NCBI GenBank assembly: GCA_013398295.1 | Contig: VZSF01006579.1 | Span: forward strand, 124,001 to 188,000 | DNA length: 64,000 nucleotides | Reading direction: 5' to 3' | DNA from: Chionis minor | Lineage: Eukaryota > Chordata > Aves > Charadriiformes > Chionididae | Shown here: positions 1-14,179 of the stretch, in pieces | Layout of the letters: each line of letters begins with the position of its first letter | Numbering within the stretch: position 1 is the stretch's first letter | The notes under the pieces: generated by a model | The model's input: only the letters and a program-made list of their open reading frames with translations | Told to the model about the DNA's origin: nothing | The model's database searches: none | Translations under genes and position numbers: made by a program

Positions 1-3000
1 TCGCCATGTCTCAATGGCGGCTCAGACAGACGGCACCAGTCGCTGCTCTTACCCAGAGCGCCTTTCCTCAAAAAGGTGTTTTGTCTTTTGGCACTGCTGC
101 CTAGAGAGCAGTTCCCTGGGGGTGTTGAGCAGGTTTTGACCTAAGGATATTCTCCATTACCCAGTTTCAATGCTGAAGTGTTTTGAGAAGCACTCAAGCT
201 GTTCTTCCATCCCGCTTGCTCCCTGCACAGCAGCTGTTGGAGCGCAAGAGCCATGCGAGGAGATGGCAGCGTTCTGCCTTCCTGTCTGGGTTTGTGGCTG
301 TGCTGTTGGTCATATCAGGAGAAATAATGCTGCTTTTTTTTCTTCTTCTTCTTTTCTTTTCTTTCTGGCCTGACAGATGGCCCAGCCACCAGGCAGCTCT
401 GCTGGCAGAGATGGGGGGACAGAAGCTAGCTGGGGGAGAGAAAATGGAGAAGCGCACGGAGAATGGGAATAGCTTAAGCTGTCCCGGGATCCTTGTTTTA
501 TGAAACCATAGTTTAAAACGATGCATCTGCATACAGAAATAACCTGAGAGATAACTATCTGTTCTGCCAGAAACCAGCTGAAACAAGCTACTTCTTTTAC
601 CCTAAACAAGAAATAAGATACCATCTCCCAGTGAAGTTGAAGGGAATTTTGTTTGAATCATCCTATGTGCTCTTAAATAGCTTTTCATGACTCAACAGTG
701 TTCTTTGATTGTATCACTTTTTTCCTGGAATAATCTGTAGTCTATATAGAACTGTGTCGCTAGTCCAGCTTCATCTCAGACCTAGGAGGAGGAATGGTGA
801 CCTGTAATGGCTTGCATTTGGGTAGCATTTAAAGGTCCTGACATAGGACCACTCTGTCCTGATTTATATACTGAGACATGACTTGCTCAAGAGCTTTGCA
901 GAGTTCTCTTTTCCACATTCTACTCAGCCACAAGCTGTCTAATCACTTCCAATCTATATTACTGTGATGGATAAGTATTTTTTGCTTTTTCAAAAATTCT
1001 TAAATTTTATAAAAATCTTTGGGGTTGGTGTACGTGAAGTTTTGCTCTGAGTAAAGTACTTTTTACTGATTTTTATAAGGTACGTTCACAGCAAGTACTT
1101 TGGTAATTGAATGTTATGACATCTTTGTCTCAGATATTAGCAGGAAAGATCGTATGAGTTCATAAGGGTTGAAATGTTTGAGAGACAGTAATTCTCAATT
1201 CATAGGGCAACAGGATGTGTTTGAAATGAGAAATGTGATTCAAGAGTTATAAGAGCTGTAGAGCTATCACTTGAGTTATTCTTAAGAGGTATAAATATGT
1301 ATGTAGTCTAGACAGTGCTACTTCTGCACTGGCAGGGTCAGCTGCAAGTAAATGCTAATACAGGAGCTGATTCCAAAACAGAGAGGGGAAAAAATAGAAA
1401 AAGCCAAAGATGAAGAATATGCTGGAGGCCTCAAATGTTAGTTCGCAGTGTGTTTTGGAAGAGTCATCCAGAGGTCTTTCTACAGGGGAAAAAAAGAATA
1501 TTGAAGTAATCCAGAACTACTTTTTAAATAACATTATAGTGCTTGCCTTTCTTCTCAATTTTTTTTCCTACATAACAATCAGATTATCTGTGTATACGTT
1601 ACAGTTCCGCTATGGGACTTTGCTTGGATTTGGAAATGTAGCCTGTGTTTGAGTGTTAACACACCCCAAATAATTATAGATTCGTTAATTGCTGCTTGAG
1701 TTAGAAAGCTGGAAATGTCTGCTCCGTTGTTTATATTCAAATAGTATGATAAAATATAATCTATTGAAATATTGCTCTTATTTTGTGTGGAAACTTGAAA
1801 TTTTGAGTACCCAATTAGTCTATGTCATTTATTAATAGGATTAATAATTAGTCATATGCTTATGCAATTAGGAGCTCCTCTGTGTAGGCCATGGGGTCAA
1901 AGCCTGAAGGGCATGCCCCTTTCATCCACTGCTAATATTAGTTATAGAGAGAAAGAGAAATACCCCTGACATCAGTTGTACCTTGCTAAACTGACTTCAT
2001 TAATAACCCAAATATCGTGGAATTGCTGATCATGCTGTTTTGAATCAAAGCAAAGGGTTGCTATATGCCATGCATTGCTACTAACCGAGCCCTTTCCCAA
2101 AACACATTGAATTCCAACAGTCCTGAAGTCATTCCACAATCTAGGTCCGAGATGATTCCGTCTGGTGTCGCCGGTAGCTCAGGCCAAAGAGTGGCATTTT
2201 GCCATTCGTGTGTGTGGAAAACAGTCGGTAGCTGCGGGGAGGGTTTGCGGGGGAAATTTGGGATGAGTGGGACTAGAGGGCTTCAAGGCTGCTCCTGCTT
2301 CCTGAAGGCCAAGAGCGAACGAGCACATCCTGGCAAAGGCCGGTGCTCCAGCATCCACCCTGCGCACGTGCACTGTTCTGCAGCTTTACCTTGTCGAGCT
2401 GGGACTAATCTTCTCGTTAGTACACGACTGCAAAAAGGGAAGTTTTAAACATACACTAGGTCTGTGTGAGTGAATGTTTGTGTTACTTTGCTTCCTTACA
2501 GCTTTAAAAACACAAGAGAATTAAACTGGTTGTTTGAAAAACTGAAGAAGAAGAAAATAAGAGAAAGCTAAGCTGTAATATTAGCTAATTTTCTTTCAAC
2601 TGGACTTCTGCAGGAACAAAATTGATTGTTACCAAAAGTTGTTTGAAATGTTTCTGCAATGGCAGCCATTTAAATACAAATTTAAAAACGCCTCGGGGTT
2701 GCATTGAAAGTGAATGAATTACTCTGGCAGCTAGTATTAGTATTACTATTACTTCTTTGTATTGTAGCAGTACCTAGCAATAAAACAAATATTTATACAC
2801 ATACATCACAGTACATTCTTGGTGACTGCAACTTTGGCATTTAAAAACCAAATAAGGTGGAGCATAACGATAAGTTTTTGCCTGGCAACTGCTTGTGATT
2901 TCTCATCACTGCCCTAAATTCTTTTGTACTTGGCAGTATACAAATATTTGAGGCAAAATCACCCATACTCTGAGAGATTTAGTCTGAGGTATACTACAGA

Positions 3001-6000
3001 ACTGCAGAGTTAAGAGCAGTTACAGTTTTTCAGTGTTTATTTTTTCCTTTGTTTTTATTATTTGGGGTTTTGCTGCTTTCTTATTAAAGTAATTTAGTAG
3101 ATCAAAGACTGAGGATAGTTGATCATTTTTACGAGCCTGTTCTTTATCAGTGGATTGAAAACTTTAGACCCTTATGCATACGATAATTATAAACTGTTAA
3201 CTGTTTTTGTGTGCTATAAATCTCTTGTAGATGCTTGGTCTTCTCAAGAATATGTCCTGTGTCATTCTTGTTTATGCTAAGAATGTCTTTGATAAAGTGA
3301 AATGTTATGCTTTCAGCAGCCAGTCTTTTCAACTCGACTGGCTCCTGCTTGTGTTGATAGCAACAGGCATGTTTAGCATTTCATGTGCATATTTATTTTC
3401 ACATAAGCAGAATATTTATGGCAACTGATATTTGTTAATAACCGGACAAATGAAAGCTACTAAGTGGGAAATTTTTGTTGAGACTGTCCTAAGTGTAACG
3501 CTTTGTAGAACCACTAAACGAGGATGTTTTGTGGGAAAGATTTTAACAAGTCTACAGCATCTTTTTATAGAAAGCTTCACTTTTGACCTAATGCAGATGT
3601 TAAACCTTTTCCTGATGCTCAGTAGTAATAATAATACTACTACTACAATGGTATTTGTGAAAATAAGCACGGATTTATATGAAAATGCAGTTTATGTACA
3701 TATTTGCATATGTTTAAGGAAAAATCTGGTCCTCATGTTGGCTAGATAAATTAATATTTGTTTCCCTACTTCGTACAGTAGGGAATTAGGCGGAGGACAT
3801 TGTCAAAACCCCGGTGGAACTAAAAAAGGAGTATATCTTTATTCCTGAGTGCAATTCACACAAGAAGTTTTTTGTTTGTTTTTGTGTAAACACCGATTGC
3901 ATCTTTGTCACTGGTGTCCAGTAAAGATTACAGTACAGCTACTACTTTCTTAAGATATCAAGGTACAAGCAGATTTGACAGCTACTAATTGACCAAAACC
4001 CTCTGTGCTGTTGTACAGTTTGCTGTAAGTGACAAGCGATTGACCTCTTAAACAGTTTGTATCTCTTGGTGAGAAAGGAAAACTGGTATTTGAGATGTTC
4101 CAGGTGGGTCTATGGACATACACGTCTTTACCAAGTAAGATAAATGTTTGCCCACATAGAAGCAAATAATTCTTCTTTAGACTCTTTCAGAAAGGCAGTT
4201 CTCCAAGCTTTATTTGAATAGGACTCCAAATACCCTTCCTATACCTGATCTATTAATTGGCAGTCAGTGTTTTTCAGTAATAACTGAAGTTTATTAGATT
4301 ATTTTATTCTGTCCTCTACTGTGTGCCATCCTTCTTGCTTTGAGTTTCACTCTGCAGAGTCTGTATTTCAAAAAAACTTGGGGGAGGGATGTAAGCATTG
4401 ATGCCACACAACAATTGAAAAAATATATTTTGAGTATATTGTGTAATTACAGTATAATTACTGGCTGGTTACATGAACTGACTCGCTCGCTAATGACGGC
4501 AAGGGAAAAATTCTCTCATCTGGGGCAGGTACATTATCTTTATAGGGATAACATACCTCAGAGAACTCCAGTTACTGTACCAATGGGCAGCTGTTCTAAT
4601 GGTAGAAATTAATGGAGTTTTACTGATTAGCAGTAGTTGACTGACTCGTGTCCTTAACTGTGTACTTTTATCTTCTAGCTGATCCACAGTCAAGATGAAA
4701 TAACTGCAACAGTAAATGATCAACATAAGCTGAATAACTTGTTTAAAAACTTTTTTAATCACGCTTTTAAAAGAGGAAATACCTAACATTGAGCTTATTT
4801 AGATGAACTAGATGCTCTTTGTTGTGTCCTATGATTTTTTTATTTTTTTAAATTAATCGAGGTACTTGGGAAGAAAACTAACACAGCTTCAGAGCCAAGT
4901 CATTAACTAAATTCAGATGCTTTTATTTATATTATGTTTAAAATCTGCTGTCTGGACAAGCTTGATAATGTAAACTGTGCAGAAGCAAGTTGGGTCAGAC
5001 TCGATAATCAACTTTTCTGTGGTTATTTCAAATCCAAGTTGCTTTTTGCTGTCCTGGGCCCTTTTACTAAGCCATCAAAAAAGCTTAGAGAGAATTTTGC
5101 AGCATCTTCTGTACAGAAGAATATTTAAAGATCTATAAAGTAACTTGCTCCTCTTGTAACGGAAAAAAACACAGACTTAGCTTAATTTCTCTCCTAAAAA
5201 TGCCTTTCTTCCAGTCTACTTCCTTCAGCTTATTGAAAAATTGGCTCACAATCATTTCTTCCCAAACTGTTGATTCTTCATGCTGTTCTGTAATATGGCA
5301 TCTTTTTTCCTTCCATAATTTTTTATCTCTGTACTGCCCTTGACTGCTTAGTATCTCTTTTGCTAAATTAGACATCTGCCGATTTCCACGCAGTGCCTTA
5401 TATTAAGTTGATCATCAAGAAGTCTTTCATTATACTTAACTGCAGAGGTAGGGCAGGGGCTTCAAAACACAATATAAAGAAAACTAGTATGTCAGTAAAC
5501 TGGTGGAGGAAGAACAGAACTACTGAGCTCTACTGGTTTACTGCGGGCTTACACCGACAGAAATGCCCAGGTGCGGCATTAATGCTGTCCTGCAAAAAGC
5601 AAACCAATTAGCACGTCTTGGACTTGGAGCTGTGCAGGGGATGATGGCTCTGTAGTCATCTTAGTATTAAGGCAGTGTATGAAAGTTAAGTAACAACTAA
5701 GCCCTAAAATTTTAATCAAGAAAAATGAGGTTATTTCAACTTGAAAAGGCACAGACAGAGCCAGAGCTAATTGAGAGGGTATGATTCTTCATTTCAAGTG
5801 GATCGTCAAGCATATCTGATACAGGAGTAAATGATGGGGAATGTGCTGTCCCCGAGTAGCAGGTGGCAGGCTTGTTCTGTGTATATTCTTACGCTGGTCA
5901 GTAACTCCTGTAGACTTGTTTCCAGGAGGAGGCCAGGCTTTTGTGAGCCATGCAACATCCCGGCAGGCGGTTCCCGTGACACATCTGACAGGATCTCACT

Positions 6001-9000
6001 GCAGTTTGTCTGGTAGCAGCAGAAGCATTCGTTGGTTTCTGGACTCCTTTCTAGCTTCTTGCCCGTGGCCCGCTGTAATCTTTGGCTTTGCCAGTGTCCC
6101 TGTCCAAGAGAGCGGCTTTAATAGGTGAAGATCGTTTGGGAACCCAGGGGTAGTGCAAGGTGTCCAGTGGGGAAGGGCGCCGTCTCCGAAGGCAGAGCGT
6201 GCAGACCTGCGAGTCTTCGCAGCCGTTCTGGAGAAGGGTATTTGAATTTCCAACATGCCTATTTACTAGAGAAACAAACGCAGAATATAAAGTGCCTTGG
6301 TGCTGTTGCTCTTAGAAACATTGGTTTGTAAATGTGCAGACATCATTGGTCAAGAGTATAATTTTTCATAAGTTAGTGGAAATCTTTTGCCTCAGGCAAT
6401 TTTAAAGAGAAATAATGCAGAGAAGACTCAGCTCTTCCCCAGCAAGAAAACAAGTGAAGGAAAAACATCTGCGACTTCTGTATTCGCTGTTTCTTATGTA
6501 CCCTTTCCTGTTCTTTCCAAGGTTTCATTTTCATTTAATTCCATTTTTCCTCACATTTTAAAAATGAACCTCTAGTATGTATTTAATTTATTCCCAGTCT
6601 GCTGTAATTAAGTTGAAGATAAACATATGTTTACCATATGACAAAGTAATATTGAAAGGAAATGCTTTGTAAGAGACACAGCAGAATGTGCACTCGGGCC
6701 TAGGTGATGCCGGTTTAGTTCTTCTGTAGACATGCAGCCTCGATCCAATTATGATCCAATTATTCAAATTTACAGTATGGCAAATTAACAGTCACCTAGC
6801 GAATAGTGGCAAACTGAATCATCTACTGTAGATTCATGGTTGAATCCAGCATGAAAAATAATGTTACGGTAATGTAAAAGAAGGAAAATAGATTGCAATG
6901 AAAATAAGTGTAGGAGCCAAAAAAGAGAAGCTGTAGTCAACTGAAGGGGAAAAGGAAAAAAGCACAAAGCAAAGAAACTTCGCTGGCGATTTGCTGATGC
7001 TGCAGAGGGTTTGGGCTGGCGATGAGTAAGGCTTCCCCAGCTGGTTTCAGGTCCTAGTGTAGGCATTGACTTCACCGTAAGAAGCAGTTGTAAGGTTGAA
7101 TCTTAGTGATCTCGAACGCTTGAGTTGTAGAACCTGCTGAAAAAATTCAGGGCTGAAACTCGGGGGAAGCGGAGCGGTTTTCAGTCAGCTAACAAGCTGT
7201 ACGTACGCTACTGGAAGAAACCAGGCACAGCCTGAGCTGGTGAGGAATCTCTGGGAGACATTTCCTGCAAAGATTTCCCCTGTCCAGCCGGGGTGACGTT
7301 CGTACTGTTATTCCTCAAGTCTGCCCCCCAAATTCCCTTTCCCTCCACTCTCCTCTACTAAAAAGGAAACACCCATGTTGGTAGTGTCGGTTGGTTTTTT
7401 AGGTTTAAGAGAAGGGAGCTGAGCGGTGCGTGGGATGTCATACGGCTGCCACATAGACAAAACTCCTTTTTCATTGTGCACTTCTTTCTGTAAACTTGCT
7501 CTTTGGTTCTAATCACACTTGTAGTTTTGTGTAATTTGCGTAACGCAGATCACCAGCAGGACTGTTTTACTTGGGTAAAATGTTTACTTAGATGGGAAGA
7601 TGGAAGATGTGTTTATTCTGAGACATAATTATGAGTGGCAAAGTTTCATAAATCCATTTTGCAAATACAGTGTTTTTACACTGTGTAATTTAGTTGAAGG
7701 GGAAAGTGCATTATCTTTTCTTGGTTTCAGTTCCTTCAATTGCCCGAAATGAGACACTTTGTGGTGACTTTTGAGATCCTTTATGCTTTGAACTTTCAAT
7801 GTGCCATTCTTTGAATACTTAAAGGTATTATGATTCTAGCCCTTGCAAAGCATTTTAGCCAGTTTTCAGTGTAGACATTGAAAACGATATATAGCACGCA
7901 AGAACACATTTATAAAATGTTTCTCTCTTATTCTAGAATTCATATTTTATTCTTTAAAAAGAAGTTCTGTCAAAGTTTATCTCAGTTCTGCATTGCTCTG
8001 AGCTAGAGAGTAGACACAGCCTTGCTCCAAATACCAGGAGACAAGAATGGCATAACTCTGGATAAATTGCTTTCTAAATGTTCCTCTCTTGCTATAGTGG
8101 AATTAATTTTTTTAAAAAAAAACTTACAAAAAGAGGTTTAAACTGTAAATCATACATGTACATACACAGAGTAAATGGCTCTAGGAGGGAAAACCAGCCG
8201 CTTGAGAATTTGTTGCATCTTCTAATTCTTATTCCATTGGCTCATGACATACCTTAAAGCAAAAGTCCATGTGTAACAGCTGAAGTGTAGCATAATCAAT
8301 ATGCTACGGACCAAATACAGATTTTCATAATACAGAATTTGTTTCCACAGACAGATACCAAAGAGCATGAAATGGTTTATAAAGAATACTTTCTTTTTCA
8401 ACCAAAAAATATGTGGCAGGGGATAAAGTGGTTTTTTCCTTCAAAATATAAATGTTTAAGCCTTACAAATACCCTACTAGCTCCAGAAGACCTTTGTTTC
8501 CAGGATTAAGCTGCAGAAGAAACAAAGATTTAAACACATCAGCCTTTAATATAAACACGCTCGGTTGGATTCTTAGGTATATCCCATGAAAGTAAATTCT
8601 AAGTAGTTTTCTCCAAGTAAGTTATATTGCTTTCCACAGCCATTTTTTTCGATATTTTATGGGTCCGTATGTTACCTGTGCAACTGGTGCTTCTGAAAAA
8701 TAACAGGAAATTCATTCAGTTTACATTTGCATCGGTTTACATATACAAGAACAAATCTTGGTAGACAAAGCTAGTCAATTTAACAGTGATTTAATAAATT
8801 ATGTTGATGTTGGGTGGTTATTTAATGGACTGGTGTTTATTTGGCCAGATTGAAAGCAGTGGAGCGTGTTTGGTTCGCCCGTAGTTGACATTGTCTTCAT
8901 AAAGCTGGAAGCATTTAAGTTAAGGGTGGCAGTCATAACACTGGGTTTCTTCTTAACAAGCCCAAACATTTGTATTGCTCCGATTTGTCTAATGCTTCCT

Positions 9001-12000
9001 GTTTGGTGGATACTAAACAAATCCCTAAGGAGGGATAGATCTGTTCATTATGCTCATACATTTAAATTATAATTACCATGTTTCTTTCTTTATGGACTTT
9101 TTAAAAGCTCCTTTAAATGAAATTTGAAGTGAAATCTAATCTAACGTGTTAGCATATTAAAACAAAAAAAACCTTTCTGTAGGAGTTTTCCCTGTGTGAA
9201 CTGTTTGTCTTTCTCACTCGGTAATTCCAGTTCACCAGAGGGGAAGCCTTTTTACTGAATGTTGTGATACGGCGCTTCCCATAGTCAAATCTGGACTTTT
9301 CAGGCTTTGAGCGTAATATTTAATGACACTGGTAGTGTTTACAGTATTCCGTTAAAAATTTGCAAACACTGCCATTGTTCAGCAAAAACTTCCACATAAA
9401 AAGCATCAACTTAAGCATGTGACAAATGCGCAGCACCTGCAGGCAATGGGTTTCTCTTCTCCTTGCATATTCTAAAGGTTACGGACTTTGCCTGCTGATT
9501 TTCAGTTCAAAAGAATTCTCAAAAAAAAAAAAGGCAGCAACTTTGAGACAAAAACCTTCTCAAAGCCATGGCTAACTAATACATCTTCCTCCACCTACAT
9601 TACGGGTTTTTCTTTCATCCTTGTATTCTGATTTTGAGTGTCCGTCAATTCATACAGCGCTGCTCTTGGCCAGTCAAGCTTTGGAGAGGAAGGAAAGAAC
9701 AAAAACTAGGATGCCTTTCTCATTAGACACGCTGCCACTCGTTTCTCGTTGTCTCAGCAGACTGCCTTGACTTGTGGAAGTCTGGGAGGTGCATGCTGGT
9801 ACCAGGAAAGTTAAACTTCTTGGAGAGATTTTCCAGTGACTCAGGGCCTGCCCCCCTGCTTTAAAAATATAGGAAAGTATAAATCCTTGTTAGGTATTCA
9901 TGTTGGTGACAGCTGTCTTGTGGGATAAAATATTTTAGTTAACTGAAATGCATTAACAAATACATTGTCCAGTAATTAAAAATGAAACTCATCAAAGAAA
10001 CTTAAATTACATTTCTAGAAGGATAATTGATAGCAAATGTATATGCGATGTTTGGTTTATGGCAGTTTAACATAGTTTGTGACTTGAGGATAAGAATTCT
10101 CGGTGAAATTAGCACCAAGTATTTTGGCAACGTGCGTTAAGGACAGATAAATTGTAATATCAGATCTCATAAATGGAACTTCAGTTTCCTGGGCTAGTGG
10201 GAGGCTTAGGAAAAGTAGAAACACAAACTGATTTCCAAAAATGTAATTGTTGCACTTACTTTAATTTTGTAGCTTGGGGATTGCTGTTTTTAAGTATCTG
10301 TAGGACTTGATCGTGGTAATAGTAAAATTATTCCTTTTGTTATTATCTGAGTTAGACTATTGTGACTTAAAAATCAGACTGCTGTGGAAGCCGGAGAATG
10401 AGGCTATTGGAGAGCACAGAATTCCGGCCGTCCCAGCAGGAGTGTGTGGGGCCATGCACTGGGATGGCTCCCTGCTCTGTGGCTGCTTGAGGGATTGACC
10501 GCGGTGGTTGCAGCGGGCAGCAGGCTGGTGGCAGCGGGTTTGATTGTCTAGTGCTTCTGGAATTCAGTCGTGTCGTTACTGGTGTTCTACTGTATCATCA
10601 TTTTTGCAAATAATTTGTATTTGAGTTACTGAAGTTATGTTGATGTGATTATTTAAGGCCTTGATGTGTATGACTTCAGTGGATGATAACATGGCCTTAG
10701 CTGGGCACCGCATACGTACAAATCACCCGAACCGGAGCCTTCGTGGAGCATCTCTGGGACATTTAGAAGCAGCTTACACCTGCGGAGGGACTTGTCGTAG
10801 CACGAGCATGACTTGCTTAGCGCTCTTTATATACAGTCCTTCTCACAGAATGCCAACTTCAAAATTAGCAGTAAGTGTGAACTATTGTTCCACCTAAGAG
10901 CAGAGTAGCGTATTTTCTTGGTAAGTGGGTTAGAAGCAAATTTGTCTGTGTTTATTATAGCTTCTGCCTGGCCAATTTTCTTTTGCGTTCGTAGTCATGG
11001 CTCTTACACAGAATAACTTAAAACATTTTCCTTACAAAAGTTGAAGTATGCAGAAAATTGCAATGCAATTTTAAACAGCTGAGGAATAATATATTTTGTT
11101 TAAAAATAGATACTACAAGTGTATTTAGTCGGATGGCTCTGTGTGTGTGTGTAAAATCTGTAAAAAAAAAAAAAAAACAGGGAGAAAGGGAAGACTGTGT
11201 ATTCCATCATGACGGTCAGCCCTTTGTGATTTGAGACGGTTTTAGACAAAAAGTTCCCATCAGATTCCCCGCTTGGACTCCTGAAGGAGCTGGAAAAACT
11301 ATTTCCGTCCAGAAGTAATAATAGCATGGGCTTTTGGTTTTGATCATGAACTGACATTTAAAAGTCATCTGAGGAAAGATATTTCTTGATTAAAGTCAGG
11401 TTTTGCCTAATGCAGTTGTAGCTGATCTTTCCCATCTGGTATCACACCACTTGATGTGCTATCTTGCAGCTGCCCGGCGGGCAGTTTACGAGATCCCACA
11501 GGAGTTACTGACTTTCCCAAGGGATCTTTCGGTGGATCAGGTCATTCTCTTACCCAGCTTATTGCTCGGCTTTTCTTTTCCCTGGGAAAAAGCTGCACGG
11601 CAGAGAATATGAGGTGATAATCTGGTACCCACAAAGCGTATTTGGAACTGTAGTTCTGTCAGGACTATTGCGGCTTGTCCGTACTGCATGCCTGGTTTTT
11701 TCATTTACGTGCCAGATCCCCACATTTCACCTGTGGGATACGGACGTTACGTTTTACATGTGGAATACGAACGGTAGATCGTGTGGTGGCATTTCCTGGG
11801 TTTTATTCCCTACACTGGCAGTGTTTGAGGTTGCTCGCTTGATCCCGGGTGGGGTAGTTTTGCTTCCTGCTGGTGCTGCGTGGTCACTGGCAGGAACCCC
11901 GCGAGATGGGTGCTGCTTCCTGCCTTCCTCCGAGCAGCGACTTCAGCGCCTGTTCCGCCTGGACAGAGAGGAAGGGATTTGAGTTTGGGCTTTTTGGGTG

Positions 12001-14099
12001 CTGTGTGGATTGCTAAGATAGGATCTTTCCTCCTGAGAAGCTGGAATTTATCCCAAATCCTGTGAATTTCACACAAGATCAGATTCTCACGGCATTCGGA
12101 TTGATTGCCAAAACCCTGGCATTTATTGAAGGTGCAGACTAACTGCTTGCTGTGTGCAGGACTCACCAACACCCTCTCACAGGTACAAGGAAGCTTTTAA
12201 ACAAACAGAAAATTACACACTTTGGGATTTTCTTGAGGTACCTCTAGTTTCTGTACAACGTAACCTGCCACCCCCTAGATGGGGGTAAACGCGTTGATTA
12301 TGGCAGCTACGCAGGAGCTCCCAAACAAGTCACGGCCGCGTCTGGCAGCGGTTTGAAAACTGGAACTTTCACCTAGTTCCTCTGATCTATTTTCCCTTGC
12401 GATTCCCAAAGGTCTCAGTATGGGCAGATGAAGATAAAACGTGACTCTGTTTAGCTATGGTATACTTGGGGTCTCTTGTGGAAAAGCAACTTGAGAGTCA
12501 AGGTCACCAGATACAAACCAATCCTAAATTTCGAGTATTTGCAACCTGTAGCTAAAGAGATCGCTAACTCCTCTGAGACCTGTGACACCAGGCACAGGAA
12601 GGCACGGAATGAATATCAAAGACATGGGTTACTGAGAAGGAAAGCCTTGAAAAACTTCTTTTATTTTGTCATCAGAGGAGCATAATTCCACAGGGAGTAA
12701 AGCAGAAAACAGCTCTGTGTTCTGCTAGGCGAGTGACCTTAGATCAGCCACGTTTTCACACTGGAACTACTGTGCACTTTGTTGTCCCCGATGGGTCTTT
12801 GTTCCCAGGACAGATCACGGCCTGTATCCCCATGGTAAATACAGGCCTAGATACTCTGTAGGAATTAAAACTGCCAAATTCCATGTGTTGTATGTCATTT
12901 GGCATTCTGCACAACCCCCCTCAGTTTGTCATAAATTCCTAAACCAGAGCAAGGTCACATCTGGTAGCAATTCCACTCTGCCAGATGAGGCGTAATCCTA
13001 TAAAACCCAACTCATTTTCTCCAGTGCTTTTCAAAGACGAGCTCTCCGGCTCCTTTTTCCATAAGACGGAGCGCTTGCCCTGTGAGTGCTGTAGAATGCT
13101 TCAGGCTGACAGACTTTTCACACCTCATAAAGTGCGATTTTTGGAAGACGGCTCTGTGGCCAGTACATGAGACAGTACAAGCAAGTAAGAGTGTTGATGC
13201 CTTCACGGCAACAGGCCTGGATGCTGGTTTGCTTTGCGACAGCGTGTCCTGCGGGAGGCAGAAACTGTGTTCCTGATGCGTGTGCGTCTCCTCATGCTCC
13301 GAGAAACCATCACCTTCCCTCCTGCCCAGCTTCCACAGAAGCCGTACACAGCCACTAGTCTGCTCTTCCCTTACGTGCTTTTCAAATAGTTACAGCAACC
13401 GCTGTGAGTCTTGGGTAATTCAAGATATACACGTTGAAGACTGTAAAACATCAGACGCGCTAACAAAGTAATGAAACAATGATCGTTCTTTGCACGTCAT
13501 AGTAATTGAAAATAGCTCTCATCCCCAGTAACACGGAAGTGTAACAGCGGTCAGTAGTTTTATGTGTTTTGTCATGTTTCTGTTGTCCCATTATACTTTG
13601 GTAAGAGTGGTTATTTTGGTATCTCACTGCCCTGATTACTTTATGCTTCCAAAGCACTGTATGGAGCTTGCTGATCCAGTTTCTCCAAAAGAGTATCAAA
13701 ACAGTGTGCTAGTAAAGTTACTGAAACCACGGGGAGGGGTGTGAAACGGTGATGTGATACTACATCAAATTAACACAACTTTGTTAAAAAAATACTCTTC
13801 CAAGGTTTCGCACAAGGACCTCTAAGGCCTCATTTGTACAAGTGCGTGATACCAGTTTGACCTCTGAGCTGAGCAAATTTAATGATGCACAATACTAAAA
13901 AAGAAACAAATAAACCAAACCATCAAAACTTTTTAAAAAAACACATCAGAATTTTAAACAGTTAGTATTGCTACTCTTAACTATTACAAATGCAAGTTAA
14001 TAAAATCCACTGCAAGTGGAAAGCACCAGCTAGACGCCATCTTGTCTACTATGATTTTTGTGAGCTAATTTATTCTCTTTTGAACCTGTTTATTCACAG
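1..14099 (+). other. CENPP: CENPP intron (upstream of the third-last exon); no exon recognised
   Basis: About 14 kb of AT-rich DNA with scattered short chance ORFs, none with a recognisable domain. In human a large CENPP intron hosts the small leucine-rich proteoglycan genes OGN, OMD and ASPN plus ECM2 on the opposite strand. I looked for leucine-rich repeats on the - strand here and saw none, so those genes would lie further left. Small simple repeats occur (TTC/TCT run near 337-362, TAA/TAC runs near 3623-3649). I found no repeat family I could name with confidence. Confidence 0.6.
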
Positions 14100-14179
14100 A
14101 CCAAATATCCTGACATTGTCACCCTTCCGGAAGGACTGCTGGGAGATTACATCGTTCTAAGGAACCCCAAATTTTCTGG
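14100..14179 (+). CDS. CENPP: CENPP exon (third from last), 80 nt
   Basis: The exon begins after a tattcacag acceptor and ends at GG before gtaagc. It encodes TKYPDIVTLPEGLLGDYIVL and the following RNPKFS, with the last two bases starting a Gly codon. Human CENP-P has a KYPD...LSEG stretch at the same place, just ahead of FELVIVW. The part after LPEG differs most from human and looks like a fast-evolving linker before the C-terminal RWD domain. Confidence 0.9.

Noticed and set aside
1..14099. Possible ECM2, ASPN, OMD or OGN exons on the - strand
   Set aside because: These genes lie in a CENPP intron in human, so I looked for leucine-rich repeat patterns and cysteine clusters. None were seen.
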